Counted from the first letter of the stretch, positions 1 to 12,900 are shown. The stretch is DNA of 64,000 bases from Procambarus clarkii (GCF_040958095.1 NC_091193.1:30658129-30722128); one strand, 5' to 3'. Made by a program: numbers and translations. The notes: generated by a model not told the origin, from the letters alone.

Positions 1-892
1 GGGCTTTTTAGTGTCCCCGCGGCCCGGTCCTCGACCAGGCCTCCACCCCCAGTGTAACACTGTAAAAGTGTTTGGGTTAGTTTATTTAAAATATATATAG
101 AGTACACGAGTCACAGACAAGGATCTGAGAGGCGCCAGTTGTCTGCCTGAGATCTCACACCTCTAACCGTTAATGACCCCAAGTGACCTGAGGTCAGATC
201 ATGATAATTTCACCTTGCTTCCGCTAAGCGTATAATTGGAGCCGGGTAGCCTTCAAACATGCCGACGTTTAAGGAGTGGCTTGGTAGTGCCGGAGGCTAT
301 CTACTTGTGGGCGGAGTTAGCTACTAGGTTCCCCAATATAAACTCGGAGAGCTATCCAGCATGAGGGCATTGACAGACAGAACGGCAGTCAGGAGAGCAG
401 AGCAGACGGGAGGCTGTCGGCCGGCAGGGCGGGAGTCTCCGTCAACTACAAACCCCCCCCCCCCCCTCTCTCTATTCAACTTAGACTCAGTCCTCGGTGA
501 GTGAACATTAAGGTGACTTGTCGTGTTTTACAAGTGTTGTGTGACGATCAGGGGCAGTCAAGTTGTAGGGTTCTCGAATTCTTGGATGATGACTCTCTTT
601 AACATTTGAATTGGATTGCTTATATTATGATACTTCATGTGAAATATAATTATGAATTTATTATTTAAATTGTGTTTAACTTTGTGCCCTAGAGCTTTGA
701 GTTGAGGATTTGAGAAAGCCTCAGTGGTTACTGGGTTCATGATATAAATGAGTACATGTTTGGAGTTGATACATGGTACAGAGGGAACATACTAATAATG
801 AACTCATGATAACATCCTTTGAGAATTTTGTGATACAGGCAAGTTCCATTCCTTGTCTTGTATGTAATGATCATGAATGGATGGTGGCAGCA
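1..892. other. Non-coding flank, nothing recognised
   Basis: No gene is recognised. The only marked feature is a run of 14 C at 453-466 followed by a short CT tract. Open frames here are short, with no domain and no codon-like bias. Confidence 0.5.
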
Positions 893-952
893 TTTCGTCT
901 TCTACTATCTACTCTTCTACTTCTACTATCTACTCTTCTACTTCTACCTATC
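893..952 (+). repeat. Pyrimidine-rich microsatellite
   Basis: Repeats of a TCTACT / CTTCTAC type motif run for about 60 bases. The 74-residue open frame that crosses it (773-997) becomes leucine-rich low complexity and is not a credible protein. Confidence 0.7.
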
Positions 953-974
953 TACTCATTTCCCCCACCCCCCG

Positions 975-1155
975 TTACACCAGGAAGCAGCCCGTGACAG
1001 CTGACTAACACCCAGGTACCTATTTTACTGCTAGGTAACAGGGGCATAGGGTGAAAGAAACTCTGCCCATTGCTTCTCGCCGGCGCCCGGGATCGAACCC
1101 GGGACCACAGGATCACAAGTCCAGTGTGCTGTCCGCTCGGCCGACCTGCTCCAGG
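975..1155 (-). mobile_element. tRNA-derived SINE, minus strand
   Basis: Read on the minus strand, 1152-1081 looks like a tRNA head. A box-A-like stretch is complementary to 1131-1149, and a B box (GGGTTCGATCCC) is complementary to 1089-1100. An anticodon-type loop CTTGTGA sits on a stem ending GGA/TCC, which would read as a Thr (TGT) type. The SINE body follows toward lower coordinates and contains the reverse of CCAGGTACCTATTTTACTG. From memory this body type is common in decapod genomes. The internal pol III promoter appears intact. Confidence 0.75.
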
Positions 1156-1242
1156 CTAGAGGCTCAGAGTTTTCTGAAGAAATGTTTGCATTGCTAGGTT
1201 GATGTTCACTATGTCACCTAATTCAGTCTCCCAGTTGATATT

Positions 1243-1264
1243 AGCAGCAGCAGCAGCAGCAGCA
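1243..1264 (+). repeat. (AGC)n microsatellite
   Basis: About seven AGC triplets in a row, not inside a credible reading frame. Confidence 0.85.
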
Positions 1265-1624
1265 ATAAAGTTGCTTATAGAAGTTTCATTGTGGAGCCTG
1301 AGCCTAACGTTATCTTCATTGTATCTATAGGTAGTTTATTAATATAAATTCTGGAGCCATACAAATATAAATGCAAAGTCCTGGTTAATAAAATGGCAGA
1401 CTCAGGATAATACAAATGTCAAAATCACTAATATAATTGACATTCATATAAATATAACGGTCAGGTTTGGGCTAATATAATTCTCATATATGTCCTATTA
1501 TCAATTTAATGTGTTTTATAACTGCCAGACCCAGAATAATATTATTGCCTGATTCAAGCTAATATAATTGGCAGTCGGGCTAATGTCAAGGGAGTTCTTG
1601 TTAAGCCACAAGCATGCATAGTGT
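1265..1624. other. AT-rich stretch without a gene
   Basis: AT-rich sequence with weak internal repetition of an ATATAATT / CAGACTCAGGATAATA type. No coding region or known element was seen. Confidence 0.5.
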
Positions 1625-1815
1625 TTTGGGCAGGACCTTAATCCTAATTTTTTATGGAATACAAGCCAGCCAATCGTTTAACAACCAGGTACTCATTCAC
1701 TGCTGGGTGAACATAGGCTACAGTTAAGGATTAGCGCCCAGTCAATCCTCCCCGGCCAGGATACGAACCCAGTCCAAAGCGCTCGCGAAGCGTCTGACGA
1801 GTGTTTTACCATGCT
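1625..1815 (-). mobile_element. tRNA-derived SINE, second family, minus strand
   Basis: The B box GGGTTCGTATCC is complementary to 1759-1770. The adjoining minus-strand body (CCGGGGAGGATTG, TTAACTGTAGCC) matches the better preserved plus-strand copy at 32456-32735. The 3' portion has diverged or been truncated. The tRNA-like 5' end abuts the first minisatellite at 1821. Confidence 0.7.
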
Positions 1816-1820
1816 ACAGG

Positions 1821-3106
1821 CTGTGAGGTGAGTGTGACGGGGACAGGCAGGACGGGGGTAGGTTGGGAGGTGTGACGGGGACAGGCCGGACGGGGGTAGG
1901 TTGAGAGGTGTGACGGGGACAGGCAGGACGGGGGTAGGTTGGGAGGTGTGACGGGGACAGGCCGGACGGGGGTAGGTTGAGAGGTGTGACGGGGACAGGC
2001 AGGACGGGGGTAGGTTGGGAGGTGTGACGGTGACAGGCAGGACGGGGGTAGGTTGGGAGGTGTGACGGGGACAGGCCGGACGGGGATAGGTTGGGGGGGT
2101 GTGACGGGACAGGCAGGACGGGGGTAGGTTGGGAGGTGTGACGGGGACAGGCAGGACGGGGGTAGGTTGGGAGGTGTGACGGGGACAGGCAGGACGGGGA
2201 TAGGTTGGGAGGTGTGACGGGACAGGCAGGACGGGGGTAGGTTGGGAGGTGTGACGGGGACAGGCAGGACGGGGGTAGGTTGGGAGGTGTGACGGGACAG
2301 GCAGGACGGGGATAGGTTGGGAGGTGTGACGGGGACAGGCAGGACGGGGGTAGGTTGGGAGGTGTGACGGGGACAGGCAGGACGGGGGTAGGTTGGGAGG
2401 TGTGACGGGGACAGGCAGGACGGGGGTAGGTTGGGAGGTGTGACGGGGACAGGCAGGACGGGGGTAGGTTGAGAGGTGTGACGGGGACAGGCAGGACGGG
2501 GGTAGGTTGGGAGGTGTGACGGGGACAGGCCGGACGGGGGTAGGTTGAGAGGTGTGACGGGGACAGGCAGGACGGGGGTAGGTTGGGAGGTGTGACGGTG
2601 ACAGGCAGGACGGGGGTAGGTTGGGAGGTGTGACGGGGACAGGCCGGACGGGGATAGGTTGGGGGGGTGTGACGGGACAGGCAGGACGGGGGTAGGTTGG
2701 GAGGTGTGACGGGGACAGGCAGGACGGGGGTAGGTTGGGAGGTGTGACGGGGACAGGCCGGACGGGGGTAGGTTGAGAGGTGTGACGGGGACAGGCAGGA
2801 CGGGGGTAGGTTGGGAGGTGTGACGGGACAGGCCGGACGGGGATAGGTTGGGAGGTGTGACGGGGACAGGCAGGACGGGGGTAGGTTGGGAGGTGTGACG
2901 GGGACAGGCAGGACGGGAGAAGGATGGGAGGTCAGTGTGACGGGGACAGGCAGGACGGGAGAAGGCTGGGAGGTCAGTGTGACGGGGACAGGCAGGACGG
3001 GAGAAGGCTGGGAGGTCAGTGTGACGGGGACAGGCAGGACGGGAGAAGGCTGGGAGGTCAGTGTGACGGGGACAGGCAGGACGGGGGACAACTGGGGAGG
3101 TAAGTG
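1821..3106 (+). repeat. 38 bp G-rich minisatellite, changing to 42 bp units
   Basis: From 1821 to about 2905 the unit is 38 bp, with the core GTGTGACGGGGACAGGCAGG followed by ACGGGGGTAGGTTGGGAG. From about 2905 to 3100 the unit becomes 42 bp, with AGAAGGCTGGGAGGTCA replacing the GTAGGTT part. Variants (GGCCGGACG, GGATAGG, a run of 7 G) are scattered. A variant pattern at about 1957-2130 recurs at about 2528-2700, so part of the array was block-duplicated. Because 38 is not a multiple of 3 and the minus strand has few stops, a spurious 432-codon open frame runs through it. Confidence 0.95.
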
Positions 3107-3394
3107 TAACACTTAAGTGGTAACACTTATTTTCTGTTCACTCAAAACCCCTGCTCAACACTGCTACAGCTCAGTAGGACTCCTCACTGAGCTCCCGCGG
3201 GTACAACCTCAAATATTAAATGAGGATGAAACAACGAGATTAGGGATCATTAATTTAAAACTACTAATTTAACCTCATTAAGAACACTGCCACCACCTCC
3301 CCGGTCTAACATACCTGAATGTGTCTATCACTGATCCCCAGGAAGACAAGGTATCAGTAATCATCAACTCCCGGGCAATAGGAACTTCGGTAAT
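3107..3394. other. Non-coding spacer
   Basis: Unique-looking, mostly AT-rich sequence between two arrays. No reading frame or structural RNA was recognised. Confidence 0.5.
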
Positions 3395-6300
3395 AAATAA
3401 ATAAATAAATAAATATAAATAAATATGTTTATTCAGGTAAGGTAGATACATACAAGTGATGTTACATTAATGGATCAATATATAGATGGAGCTAGTACAT
3501 ACAATGCCTAAAGCCACTATTATAGATGGAGCTAGTACATACAATGCCTAAAGCCACTATTATAGATGGAGCTAGTACATACAATGCCTAAAGCCACTAT
3601 TATAGATGGAGCTAGTACATACAATGCCTAAAGCCACTATTATAGATGGAGCTAGTACATACAATGCCTAAAGCCACTATTATAGATGGAGCTAGTACAT
3701 ACAATGCCTAAAGCCACTATTATAGATGGAGCTAGTACACACAATGCCTAAAGCCACTATTATAGATGGAGCTAGTACACACAATGCCTAAAGCCACTAT
3801 TATAGATGGAGCTAGTACATACAATGCCTAAAGCCACTATTATAGATGGAGCTAGTACACACACTGCCTAAAGCCACTATTATAGATGGAGCTAGTACAC
3901 ACAATGCCTAAAGCCACTATTATAGATGGAGCTAGTACATACAATGCCTAAAGCCACTATTATAGATGGAGCTAGTACATACAATGCCTAAAGCCACTAT
4001 TATAGATGGAGCTAGTACATACAATGCCTAAAGCCACTATTATAGATGGAGCTAGTACATACAATGCCTAAAGCCACTATTATAGATGGAGCTAGTACAT
4101 ACAATGCCTAAAGCCACTATTATAGATGGAGCTAGTACATACAATGCCTAAAGCCACTATTATAGATGGAGCTAGTACATACAATGCCTAAAGCCACTAT
4201 TATAGATGGAGCTAGTACATACAATGCCTAAAGCCACTATTATAGATGGAGCTAGTACATACAATGCCTAAAGCCACTATTATAGATGGAGCTAGTACAT
4301 ACAATGCCTAAAGCCACTATTATAGATGGAGCTAGTACATACAATGCCTAAAGCCACTATTATAGATGGAGCTAGTACATACAATGCCTAAAGCCACTAT
4401 TATAGATGGAGCTAGTACATACAATGCCTAAAGCCACTATTATAGATGGAGCTAGTACATACAATGCCTAAAGCCACTATTATAGATGGAGCTAGTACAT
4501 ACAATGCCTAAAGCCACTATTATAGATGGAGCTAGTACATACAATGCCTAAAGCCACTATTATAGATGGAGCTAGTACATACAATGCCTAAAGCCACTAT
4601 TATAGATGGAGCTAGTACATACAATGCCTAAAGCCACTATTATAGATGGAGCTAGTACATACAATGCCTAAAGCCACTATTATAGATGGAGCTAGTACAT
4701 ACAATGCCTAAAGCCACTATTATAGATGGAGCTAGTACATACAATGCCTAAAGCCACTATTATAGATGGAGCTAGTACATACAATGCCTAAAGCCACTAT
4801 TATAGATGGAGCTAGTACATACAATGCCTAAAGCCACTATTATAGATGGAGCTAGTACATACAATGCCTAAAGCCACTATTATAGATGGAGCTAGTACAT
4901 ACAATGCCTAAAGCCACTATTATTGATGGAGCTAGTACATACAATGCCTAAAGCCACTATTATAGATGGAGCTAGTACATACAATGCCTAAAGCCACTAT
5001 TATAGATGGAGCTAGTACATACAATGCCTAAAGCCACTATTATAGATGGAGCTAGTACATACAATGCCTAAAGCCACTATTATAGATGGAGCTAGTACAT
5101 ACAATGCCTAAAGCCACTATTATAGATGGAGCTAGTACATACAATGCCTAAAGCCACTATTATAGATGGAGCTAGTACATACAATGCCTAAAGCCACTAT
5201 TATAGATGGAGCTAGTACATACAATGCCTAAAGCCACTATTATAGATGGAGCTAGTACATACAATGCCTAAAGCCACTATTATAGATGGAGCTAGTACAT
5301 ACAATGCCTAAAGCCACTATTATAGATGGAGCTAGTACATACAATGCCTAAAGCCACTATTATAGATGGAGCTAGTACATACAATGCCTAAAGCCACTAT
5401 TATAGATGGAGCTAGTACATACAATGCCTAAAGCCACTATTATAGATGGAGCTAGTACATACAATGCCTAAAGCCACTATTATAGATGGAGCTAGTACAT
5501 ACAATGCCTAAAGCCACTATTATAGATGGAGCTAGTACATACAATGCCTAAAGCCACTATTATAGATGGAGCTAGTACATACAATGCCTAAAGCCACTAT
5601 TATAGATGGAGCTAGTACATACAATGCCTAAAGCCACTATTATAGATGGAGCTAGTACATACAATGCCTAAAGCCACTATTATAGATGGAGCTAGTACAT
5701 ACAATGCCTAAAGCCACTATTATAGATGGAGCTAGTACATACAATGCCTAAAGCCACTATTATAGATGGAGCTAGTACATACAATGCCTAAAGCCACTAT
5801 TATAGATGGAGCTAGTACATACAATGCCTAAAGCCACTATTATAGATGGAGCTAGTACATACAATGCCTAAAGCCACTATTATAGATGGAGCTAGTACAT
5901 ACAATGCCTAAAGCCACTATTATAGATGGAGCTAGTACATACAATGCCTAAAGCCACTATTATAGATGGAGCTAGTACATACAATGCCTAAAGCCACTAT
6001 TATAGATGGAGCTAGTACATACAATGCCTAAAGCCACTATTATAGATGGAGCTAGTACATACAATGCCTAAAGCCACTATTATAGATGGAGCTAGTACAT
6101 ACAATGCCTAAAGCCACTATTATAGATGGAGCTAGTACATACAATGCCTAAAGCCACTATTATAGATGGAGCTAGTACACACACTGCCTAAAGCCACTAT
6201 TATAGATGGAGCTAGTACACACACTGCCTAAAGCCACTATTATAGATGGAGCTAGTACATACAATGCCTAAAGCCACTATTATAGATGGAGCTAGTACAC

Positions 6301-6585
6301 ACACTGCCTAAAGCCACTATTATAGATGGAGCTAGTACACACACTGCCTAAAGCCACTATTATAGATGGAGCTAGTACACACACTGCCTAAAGCCACTAT
6401 TATAGATGGAGCTAGTACACACAATGCCTAAAGCCACTATTATAGATGGAGCTAGTACATACAATGCCTAAAGCCACTATTATAGATGGAGCTAGTACAT
6501 ACAATGCCTAAAGCCACTATTATAGATGGAGCTAGTACACACACTGCCTAAAGCCACTATTACGCAATGTGTTTCGGGCAAGTAA
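3395..6585 (-). mobile_element. LINE 3' end, minus strand, inflated by an internal 40 bp array
   Basis: The two edges of this block are the two halves of one LINE 3' tail. 3428-3455 (TTTATTCAGGTAAGGTA) and 6556-6580 (TTACGCAATGTGTTTCGGGC) are the reverse complements of 37661-37685 and 37573-37595, the tail of the LINE piece nested at 37.05-37.70 kb. The (ATAA)n tract at 3392-3425 is where that element's A-rich terminus would be. Between these halves lies the 40 bp array described separately. Confidence 0.8.
3481..6560 (+). repeat. 77-copy 40 bp satellite derived from a LINE 3' tail
   Basis: There are exactly 3,080 bases, which is 77 units of 40 bp with no length drift. Each unit begins TATAGATGGAGC and ends AAAGCCACTAT. 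The reverse complement of the unit matches the LINE tail at 37591-37630 at 39 of 40 positions. Variants are few: ACAT/ACAC, ACAATG/ACACTG, and one TATT at 4921. They cluster in the first dozen and last dozen units, while 3961-6160 is almost uniform. Consecutive units meet at a TTA overlap shared with the two native flanks. Confidence 0.97.
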
Positions 6586-6678
6586 ATCTTGGGAATTATT
6601 TTGTGTAATTTACTTTACTTATTTAGGTCCAAGGACAACTTAATATCCATTAAATGGAGGAGAAGATGGTGGTATCCA

Positions 6679-8044
6679 AATACCACACAGATATATGTAC
6701 CGCAATACAAACACCACACAGATATATGTACCGCAATACAAATACCACACAGATATATGTACCGCAATACAAATACCACACAGATATATGTACCGCAATA
6801 CAAACACCACACAGATATATGTACCGCAATACAAATACCACACAGATATATGTACCGCAATACAAACACCACACAGATATATGTACCGCAATACAAACAC
6901 CACACAGATATATGTACCGCAATACAAACACCACACAGATATATGTACCGCAATACAAATACCACACAGATATATGTACCGCAATACAAATACCACACAG
7001 ATATATGTACCGCAATACAAACACCACACAGATATATGTACCGCAATACAAACACCACACAGATATATGTACCGCAATACAAATACCACACAGATATATG
7101 TACCGCAATACAAACACCACACAGATATATGTACCGCAATACAAACACCACACAGATATATGTACCGCAATACAAATACCACACAGATATATGTACCGCA
7201 ATACAAATACCACACAGATATATGTACCGCAATACAAATACCACACAGATATATGTACCGCAATACAAACACCACACAGATATATGTACCGCAATACAAA
7301 CACCACACAGATATATGTACCGCAATACAAATACCACACAGATATATGTACCGCAATACAAATACCACACAGATATATGTACCGCAATACAAACACCACA
7401 CAGATATATGTACCGCAATACAAATACCACACAGATATATGTACCGCAATACAAATACCACACAGATATATGTACCGCAATACAAACACCACACAGATAT
7501 ATGTACCGCAATACAAACACCACACAGATATATGTACCGCAATACAAATACCACACAGATATATGTACCGCAATACAAATACCACACAGATATATGTACC
7601 GCAATACAAACACCACACAGATATATGTACCGCAATACAAATACCACACAGATATATGTACCGCAATACAAATACCACACAGATATATGTACCGCAATAC
7701 AAACACCACACAGATATATGTACCGCAATACAAACACCACACAGATATATGTACCGCAATACAAATACCACACAGATATATGTACCGCAATACAAATACC
7801 ACACAGATATATGTACCGCAATACAAACACCACACAGATATATGTACCGCAATACAAATACCACACAGATATATGTACCGCAATACAAACACCACACAGA
7901 TATATGTACCGCAATACAAACACCACACAGATATATGTACCGCAATACAAACACCACACAGATATATGTACCGCAATACAAATACCACACAGATATATGT
8001 ACCGCAATACAAATACCACACAGATATATGTACCGCAATACAAA
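6679..8044 (+). repeat. 31 bp minisatellite, about 44 copies
   Basis: The unit starts AC(or T)ACCACACAGATATATG and ends TACCGCAATACAA. It is almost perfectly conserved apart from one C/T position near its start. A 31 bp unit shifts frame in each copy and contains no stop in most frames, so several open frames of about 460-490 codons run through it on both strands. They are by-products. The flank at 6586-6678 is unremarkable. Confidence 0.95.
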
Positions 8045-8856
8045 CTGCTCAACATTAATAACAAAAGGGACAGAGGTAACTAAACAATAAAAACCAATTT
8101 ATAACTTTATTTAATTTAAACACATATATTGAAATCAAATGAACATATAGCCTCTTATCCTAAGAGGCAAATGGATATCTACCGAGGACATGAATACTCA
8201 GGTGCACATTACCTTAAAACCTCAACCTGGCCAGATGTTGATGGCTGTCTTCAGCCTCTTTGATGCGGGACCGAGTTCCTACCCCCACACCACTCCCAGA
8301 ACACACTCCTCAAATTTTGTTTCACCAGCTTACCGGTGGAAGGAATGCTCCTCCCACAATCTAATACAACCCCAAGGCTCCACCCATTATTTTTGGCTAC
8401 AGCTAACCATTTAAGACTAGGCCTGAGGTCTGGCTCTCCAGGGCCAATAAGGACTAGCCACTTATCTCCCGCCAATCACCTTCCATGACATGCCTGAAGG
8501 TACATGAAAATTCTCGAAGATTGAGTCAGCTCTCCCCAGCTATTGGAAGAGAACAAAGACGCCTCTGTAGCGGACCACCCGAGCCTGGAGCACAATGTTT
8601 ACAGAAACTGATAATTTATGTTCAAACCTGTCTCCTCCAAGATAAAAGGTAGGGACATTTGACTCGCCTGGTTTGGGGGAGGAACCGGTGAGAGGGGAAG
8701 AGAGGGAACTGAGAGGTGGATGGAGAGGAGGGAGCATAGGCACCGAGAGGACCAAGCTAGCAAGACCACCCTCAGGTCAACCTCTTGGCCCTTGACAAAT
8801 GGGCGAAGAGGAGAGAAGGGGGAGGAAAGGAGGGAATCAGCCGTTACAGGAGGTGA
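8045..8856. other. Non-coding spacer between arrays
   Basis: Mixed-composition sequence with small open frames of 70-75 codons, overlapping on both strands and lacking recognisable domains. No SINE or LINE signature was seen. Confidence 0.45.
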
Positions 8857-9955
8857 CTGTGACGGGTACAGGCAGCACGGGGGGTGAGTGTGACGGGGAC
8901 AGGCAGGACGGGGGGTGAGTGTGACGGGGACAGGCAGGACGGGGGGTGAGTGTGACGGGGACAGGCAGGACGGGGGGTGAGTGTGACGGGGACAGGCAGG
9001 ACGGGGGGTGAGTGTGACGGGGACAGGCAGGACGGGGGTGACTGTGACGGGGACAGGCAGGACGGGGGGTGAGTGTGACGGGGACAGGCAGGACGGGGGG
9101 TGAGTGTGACGGGGACAGGCAGGACGGGGGGTGAGTGTGACGGGGACAGGCAGGACGGGGGGTGAGTGTGACGGGGACAGGCAGGACGGGGGTGACTGTG
9201 ACGGGGACAGGCAGGACGGGGGGTGAGTGTGACGGGGACAGGCAGGACGGGGGGTGAGTGTGACGGGGACAGGCAGGACGGGGGGTGAGTGAGACGGGGA
9301 CAGGCAGGACGGGGGGTGAGTGTGACGGGGACAGGCAGGACGGGGGTGACTGTGACGGGGACAGGCAGGACGGGGGGTGAGTGTGACGGGGACAGGCAGG
9401 ACGGGGGGTGAGTGTGACGGGGACAGGCAGGACGGGGGGTGAGTGTGACGGGGACAGGCAGGACGGGGGGTGACTGTGACGGAGACAGGCAGGACGGGGG
9501 GTGACTGTGACGGGGACAGGCAGGACGGGGGGTGAGTGTGACGGGGACAGGCAGGACGGGGGGTGACTGTGACGGGGACAAGCAGGACGGGGGGTGAGTG
9601 TGACGGGGACAGGCAGGACGGGGGGTGACTGACGGGGACAGGCAGGACGGGGGGTGAGTGTGACGGGGACAGGCAGGACGTGGGGTGACTGTGACGGGGA
9701 CAGGCAGGACGGGGGGTAAGTGTGACGGGGACAGGCAGGACGGGGGGTGAGTGTGACGGGGACAGGCAGGACGGGGGGTGACTGTGACGGGGACAGGCAG
9801 GACGGGGGGTGAGTGTGACGGGGACAGGCAGGACGGGGGGTGAGTGTGACGGGGACAGGCAGGACGGGGGGTGACTGTGACGGGGGGTGACTGTGACGGG
9901 GACAGGCAGGACGGGGGGTGACTGTGACGGGGACAGGCAGGACGGGGGGTCAGTG
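8857..9955 (+). repeat. 32 bp G-rich minisatellite
   Basis: The unit is GTGAGTGTGACGGGGACAGG plus CAGGACGGGGGG, with a GTGACTGTG variant spaced irregularly and occasional one-base G losses. It shares the core GTGTGACGGGGACAGGCAGG with the array at 1821-3106. It runs without a break into the next array at about 9950, where ACAGGCAGGACG is replaced by ACTAGCCAGGTGGAGCG. The 245-codon minus-strand open frame across it is low complexity. Confidence 0.95.
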
Positions 9956-12900
9956 TGACGGGACTAGCCAGGTGGAGCGGGCTGGAGGGTCAGTGTGACG
10001 GGACTAGCCAGGTGGAGCGGGCTGGGGGGGGGTCAGTGTGACGGGACTAGCCAGGTGGAGCGGGCTGGAGGGTCAGTGTGACGGGACTAGCCAGGTGGAG
10101 CGGGCTGGGGGGGGGGTCAGTGTGACGGGACTAGCCAGGTGGAGCGGGCTGGGGGGGTCAGTGTGACGGGACTAGCCAGGTGGAGCGGGCTGGGGGGGGG
10201 GTCAGTGTGACGGGACTAGCCAGGTGGAGGGTTGGGGGGGGGTCAGTGTGACGGGACTAGCCAGGTGGAGCGGGCTGGGGGGGGGGGTCAGTGTGACGGG
10301 ACTAGCCAGGTGGAGCGGGCTGGAGGGTCAGTGTGACGGGACAAGCCAGGTGGAGCGGGCTGGGGGGTCAGTGTGACGGGACTAGCCAGGTGGAGCGGGC
10401 TGGGGGGTCAGTGTGACGGGACTAGCCAGGTGGAGCGGGCTGGGGGGTCAGTGTGACGGGACTAGCCAGGTGGAGCGGGCTGGGGGGTCAGTGTGACGGG
10501 ACTAGCCAGGTGGAGCGGGCTGGGGGGGTCAGTGTGACGGGACTAGCCAGGTGGAGCGGGCTGGGGGGTCAGTGTGACGGGACTAGCCAGGTGGAGCGGG
10601 CTGGGGGGGGGGGTCAGTGTGACGGGACTAGCCAGGTGGAGCGGGCTGGGGGGGGGTCAGTGTGACGGGACTAGCCAGGTGGAGGGTTGGGGGGGGGGTC
10701 AGTGTGACGGGACTAGCCAGGTGGAGCGGGCTGGGGGGGGGTCAGTGTGACGGGACTAGCCAGGTGGAGGGTTGGGGGGGGGTCAGTGTGACGGGACTAG
10801 CCAGGTGGAGCGGGCTGGGGGGTCAGTGTGACGGGACTAGCCAGGTGGAGGGTTGGGGGGGGTCAGTGTGACGGGACTAGCCAGGTGGAGCGGGCTGGGG
10901 GGGGGGGGTCAGTGTGACGGGACTAGCCAGGTGGAGGGTTGGGGGGGGTCAGTGTGACGGGACTAGCCAGGTGGAGCGGGCTGGGGGGTCAGTGTGACGG
11001 GACTAGCCAGGTGGAGCGGGTTGGGGGGGGGGGGTCAGTGTGACGGGACTAGCCAGGTGGAGCGGGCTGGGGGGGGGGTCAGTGTGACGGGACTAGCCAG
11101 GTGGAGCGGGCTGGGGGGGGGGGGGGTCAGTGTGACGGGACTAGCCAGGTGGAGCGGGCTGGGGGGGGGGGGGTCAGTGTGACGGGACTAGCCAGGTGGA
11201 GGGTTGGGGGGGGGGTCAGTGTGACGGGACTAGCCAGGTGAGCGGGCTGGGGGGTCAGTGTGACGGGACTAGCCAGGTGGAGGGTTTGGGGGGGTCAGTG
11301 TGACGGGACTAGCCAGGTGGAGCGGGCTGGGGGGTCAGTGTGACGGGACTAGCCAGGTGGAGCGGGCTGGGGGGGGGGGTCAGTGTGACGGGACTAGCCA
11401 GGTGGAGCGGGCTGGGGGGGGTCAGTGTGACGGGACTAGCCAGGTGGAGCGGGCTGGGGGGTCAGTGTGACGGGACTAGCCAGGTGGAGCGGGCTGGGGG
11501 GGGGGGGTCAGTGTGACGGGACTAGCCAGGTGGAGCGGGCTGGGGGGTCAGTGTGACGGGACTAGCCAGGTGGAGCGGGCTGGGGGGGGTCAGTGTGACG
11601 GGACTAGCCAGGTGGAGCGGGCTGGGGGGTCAGTGTGACGGGACTAGCCAGGTGGAGCGGGCTGGGGGGTCAGTGTGACGGGACTAGCCAGGTGGAGCGG
11701 GCTGGGGGGTCAGTGTGACGGGACTAGCCAGGTGGAGCGGGCTGGGGGGGTCAGTGTGATGGGACTAGCCAGGTGGAGCGGGCTGGGGGGGGGGGTCAGT
11801 GTGATGGGACTAGCCAGGTGGAGCGGGCTGGGGGGGGGGTCAGTGTGACGGGACTAGCCAGGTGGAGCGGGCTGGGGGGGGGGTCAGTGTGACGGGACTA
11901 GCCAGGTGGAGCGGGCTGGGGGGGGGGGTCAGTGTGATGGGACTAGCCAGGTGGAGCGGGCTGGGGGGGGGGTCAGTGTGACGGGACTAGCCAGGTGGAG
12001 CGGGCTGGGGGGTCAGTGTGACGGGACTAGCCAGGTGGAGCGGGCTGGGGGGTCAGTGTGACGGGACTAGCCAGGTGGAGCGGGCTGGGGGGGTCAGTGT
12101 GACGGGACTAGCCAGGTGGAGCGGGCTGGGGGGTCAGTGTGACGGGACTAGCCAGGTGGAGCGGGCTGGGGGGTCAGTGTGATGGGACTAGCCAGGTGGA
12201 GCGGGCTGGGGGGGGGTCAGTGTGACGGGACTAGCCAGGTGGAGCGGGCTGGGGGGTCAGTGTGACGGGACTAGCCAGGTGGAGCGGGCTGGGGGGGGGG
12301 TCAGTGTGACGGGACTAGCCAGGTGGAGCGGGCTGGGGGGGGGTCAGTGTGACGGGACTAGCCAGGTGGAGCGGGCTGGGGGGGTCAGTGTGACGGGACT
12401 AGCCAGGTGGAGGGTTGGGGGGGGGTCAGTGTGACGGGACTAGCCAGGTGGAGGGGGCTGGGGGGGGTCAGTGTGACGGGACTAGCCAGGTGGAGCGGGC
12501 TGGGGGGGAGTCAGTGTGACGGGACTAGCCAGGTGGAGCGGGCTGGGGGGGGGTCAGTGTGACGGGACTAGCCAGGTGGAGCGGGCTGGGGGGGGGGTCA
12601 GTGTGACGGGACGAGCCAGGTGGAGCGGGCTGGGGGGGGGGTCAGTGTGACGGGACTAGCCAGGTCTAGCGGGCTGGGGGGGGTCAGTGTGACGGGACTA
12701 GCCAGGTGGAGCGGGCTGGGGGGGGGTCAGTGTGACGGGACTAGCCAGGTGGAGCGGGCTGGGGGGTCAGTGTGACGGGACTAGCCAGGTGGAGAGGGCT
12801 GGGGGGGGGGTCAGTGTGACGGGACTAGCCAGGTCTAGCGGGCTGGAGGGGGTCAGTGTGACGGGACTAGCCAGGTGGAGCGGGCTGGGGGGTCAGTGTG

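Noticed and set aside
1814-3112. 432-codon minus-strand proline-rich frame
   Set aside because: By-product of the 38 bp array; sequence is periodic at exactly three units.
3481-6560. CRISPR-like array
   Set aside because: Repeats are directly adjacent with no spacers, in a eukaryotic LINE context.
6589-8090. Overlapping open frames of 460-490 codons on both strands
   Set aside because: All are translations of a 31 bp repeat that lacks stops. A unit not divisible by three is read in all three frames, so length is no evidence of coding.
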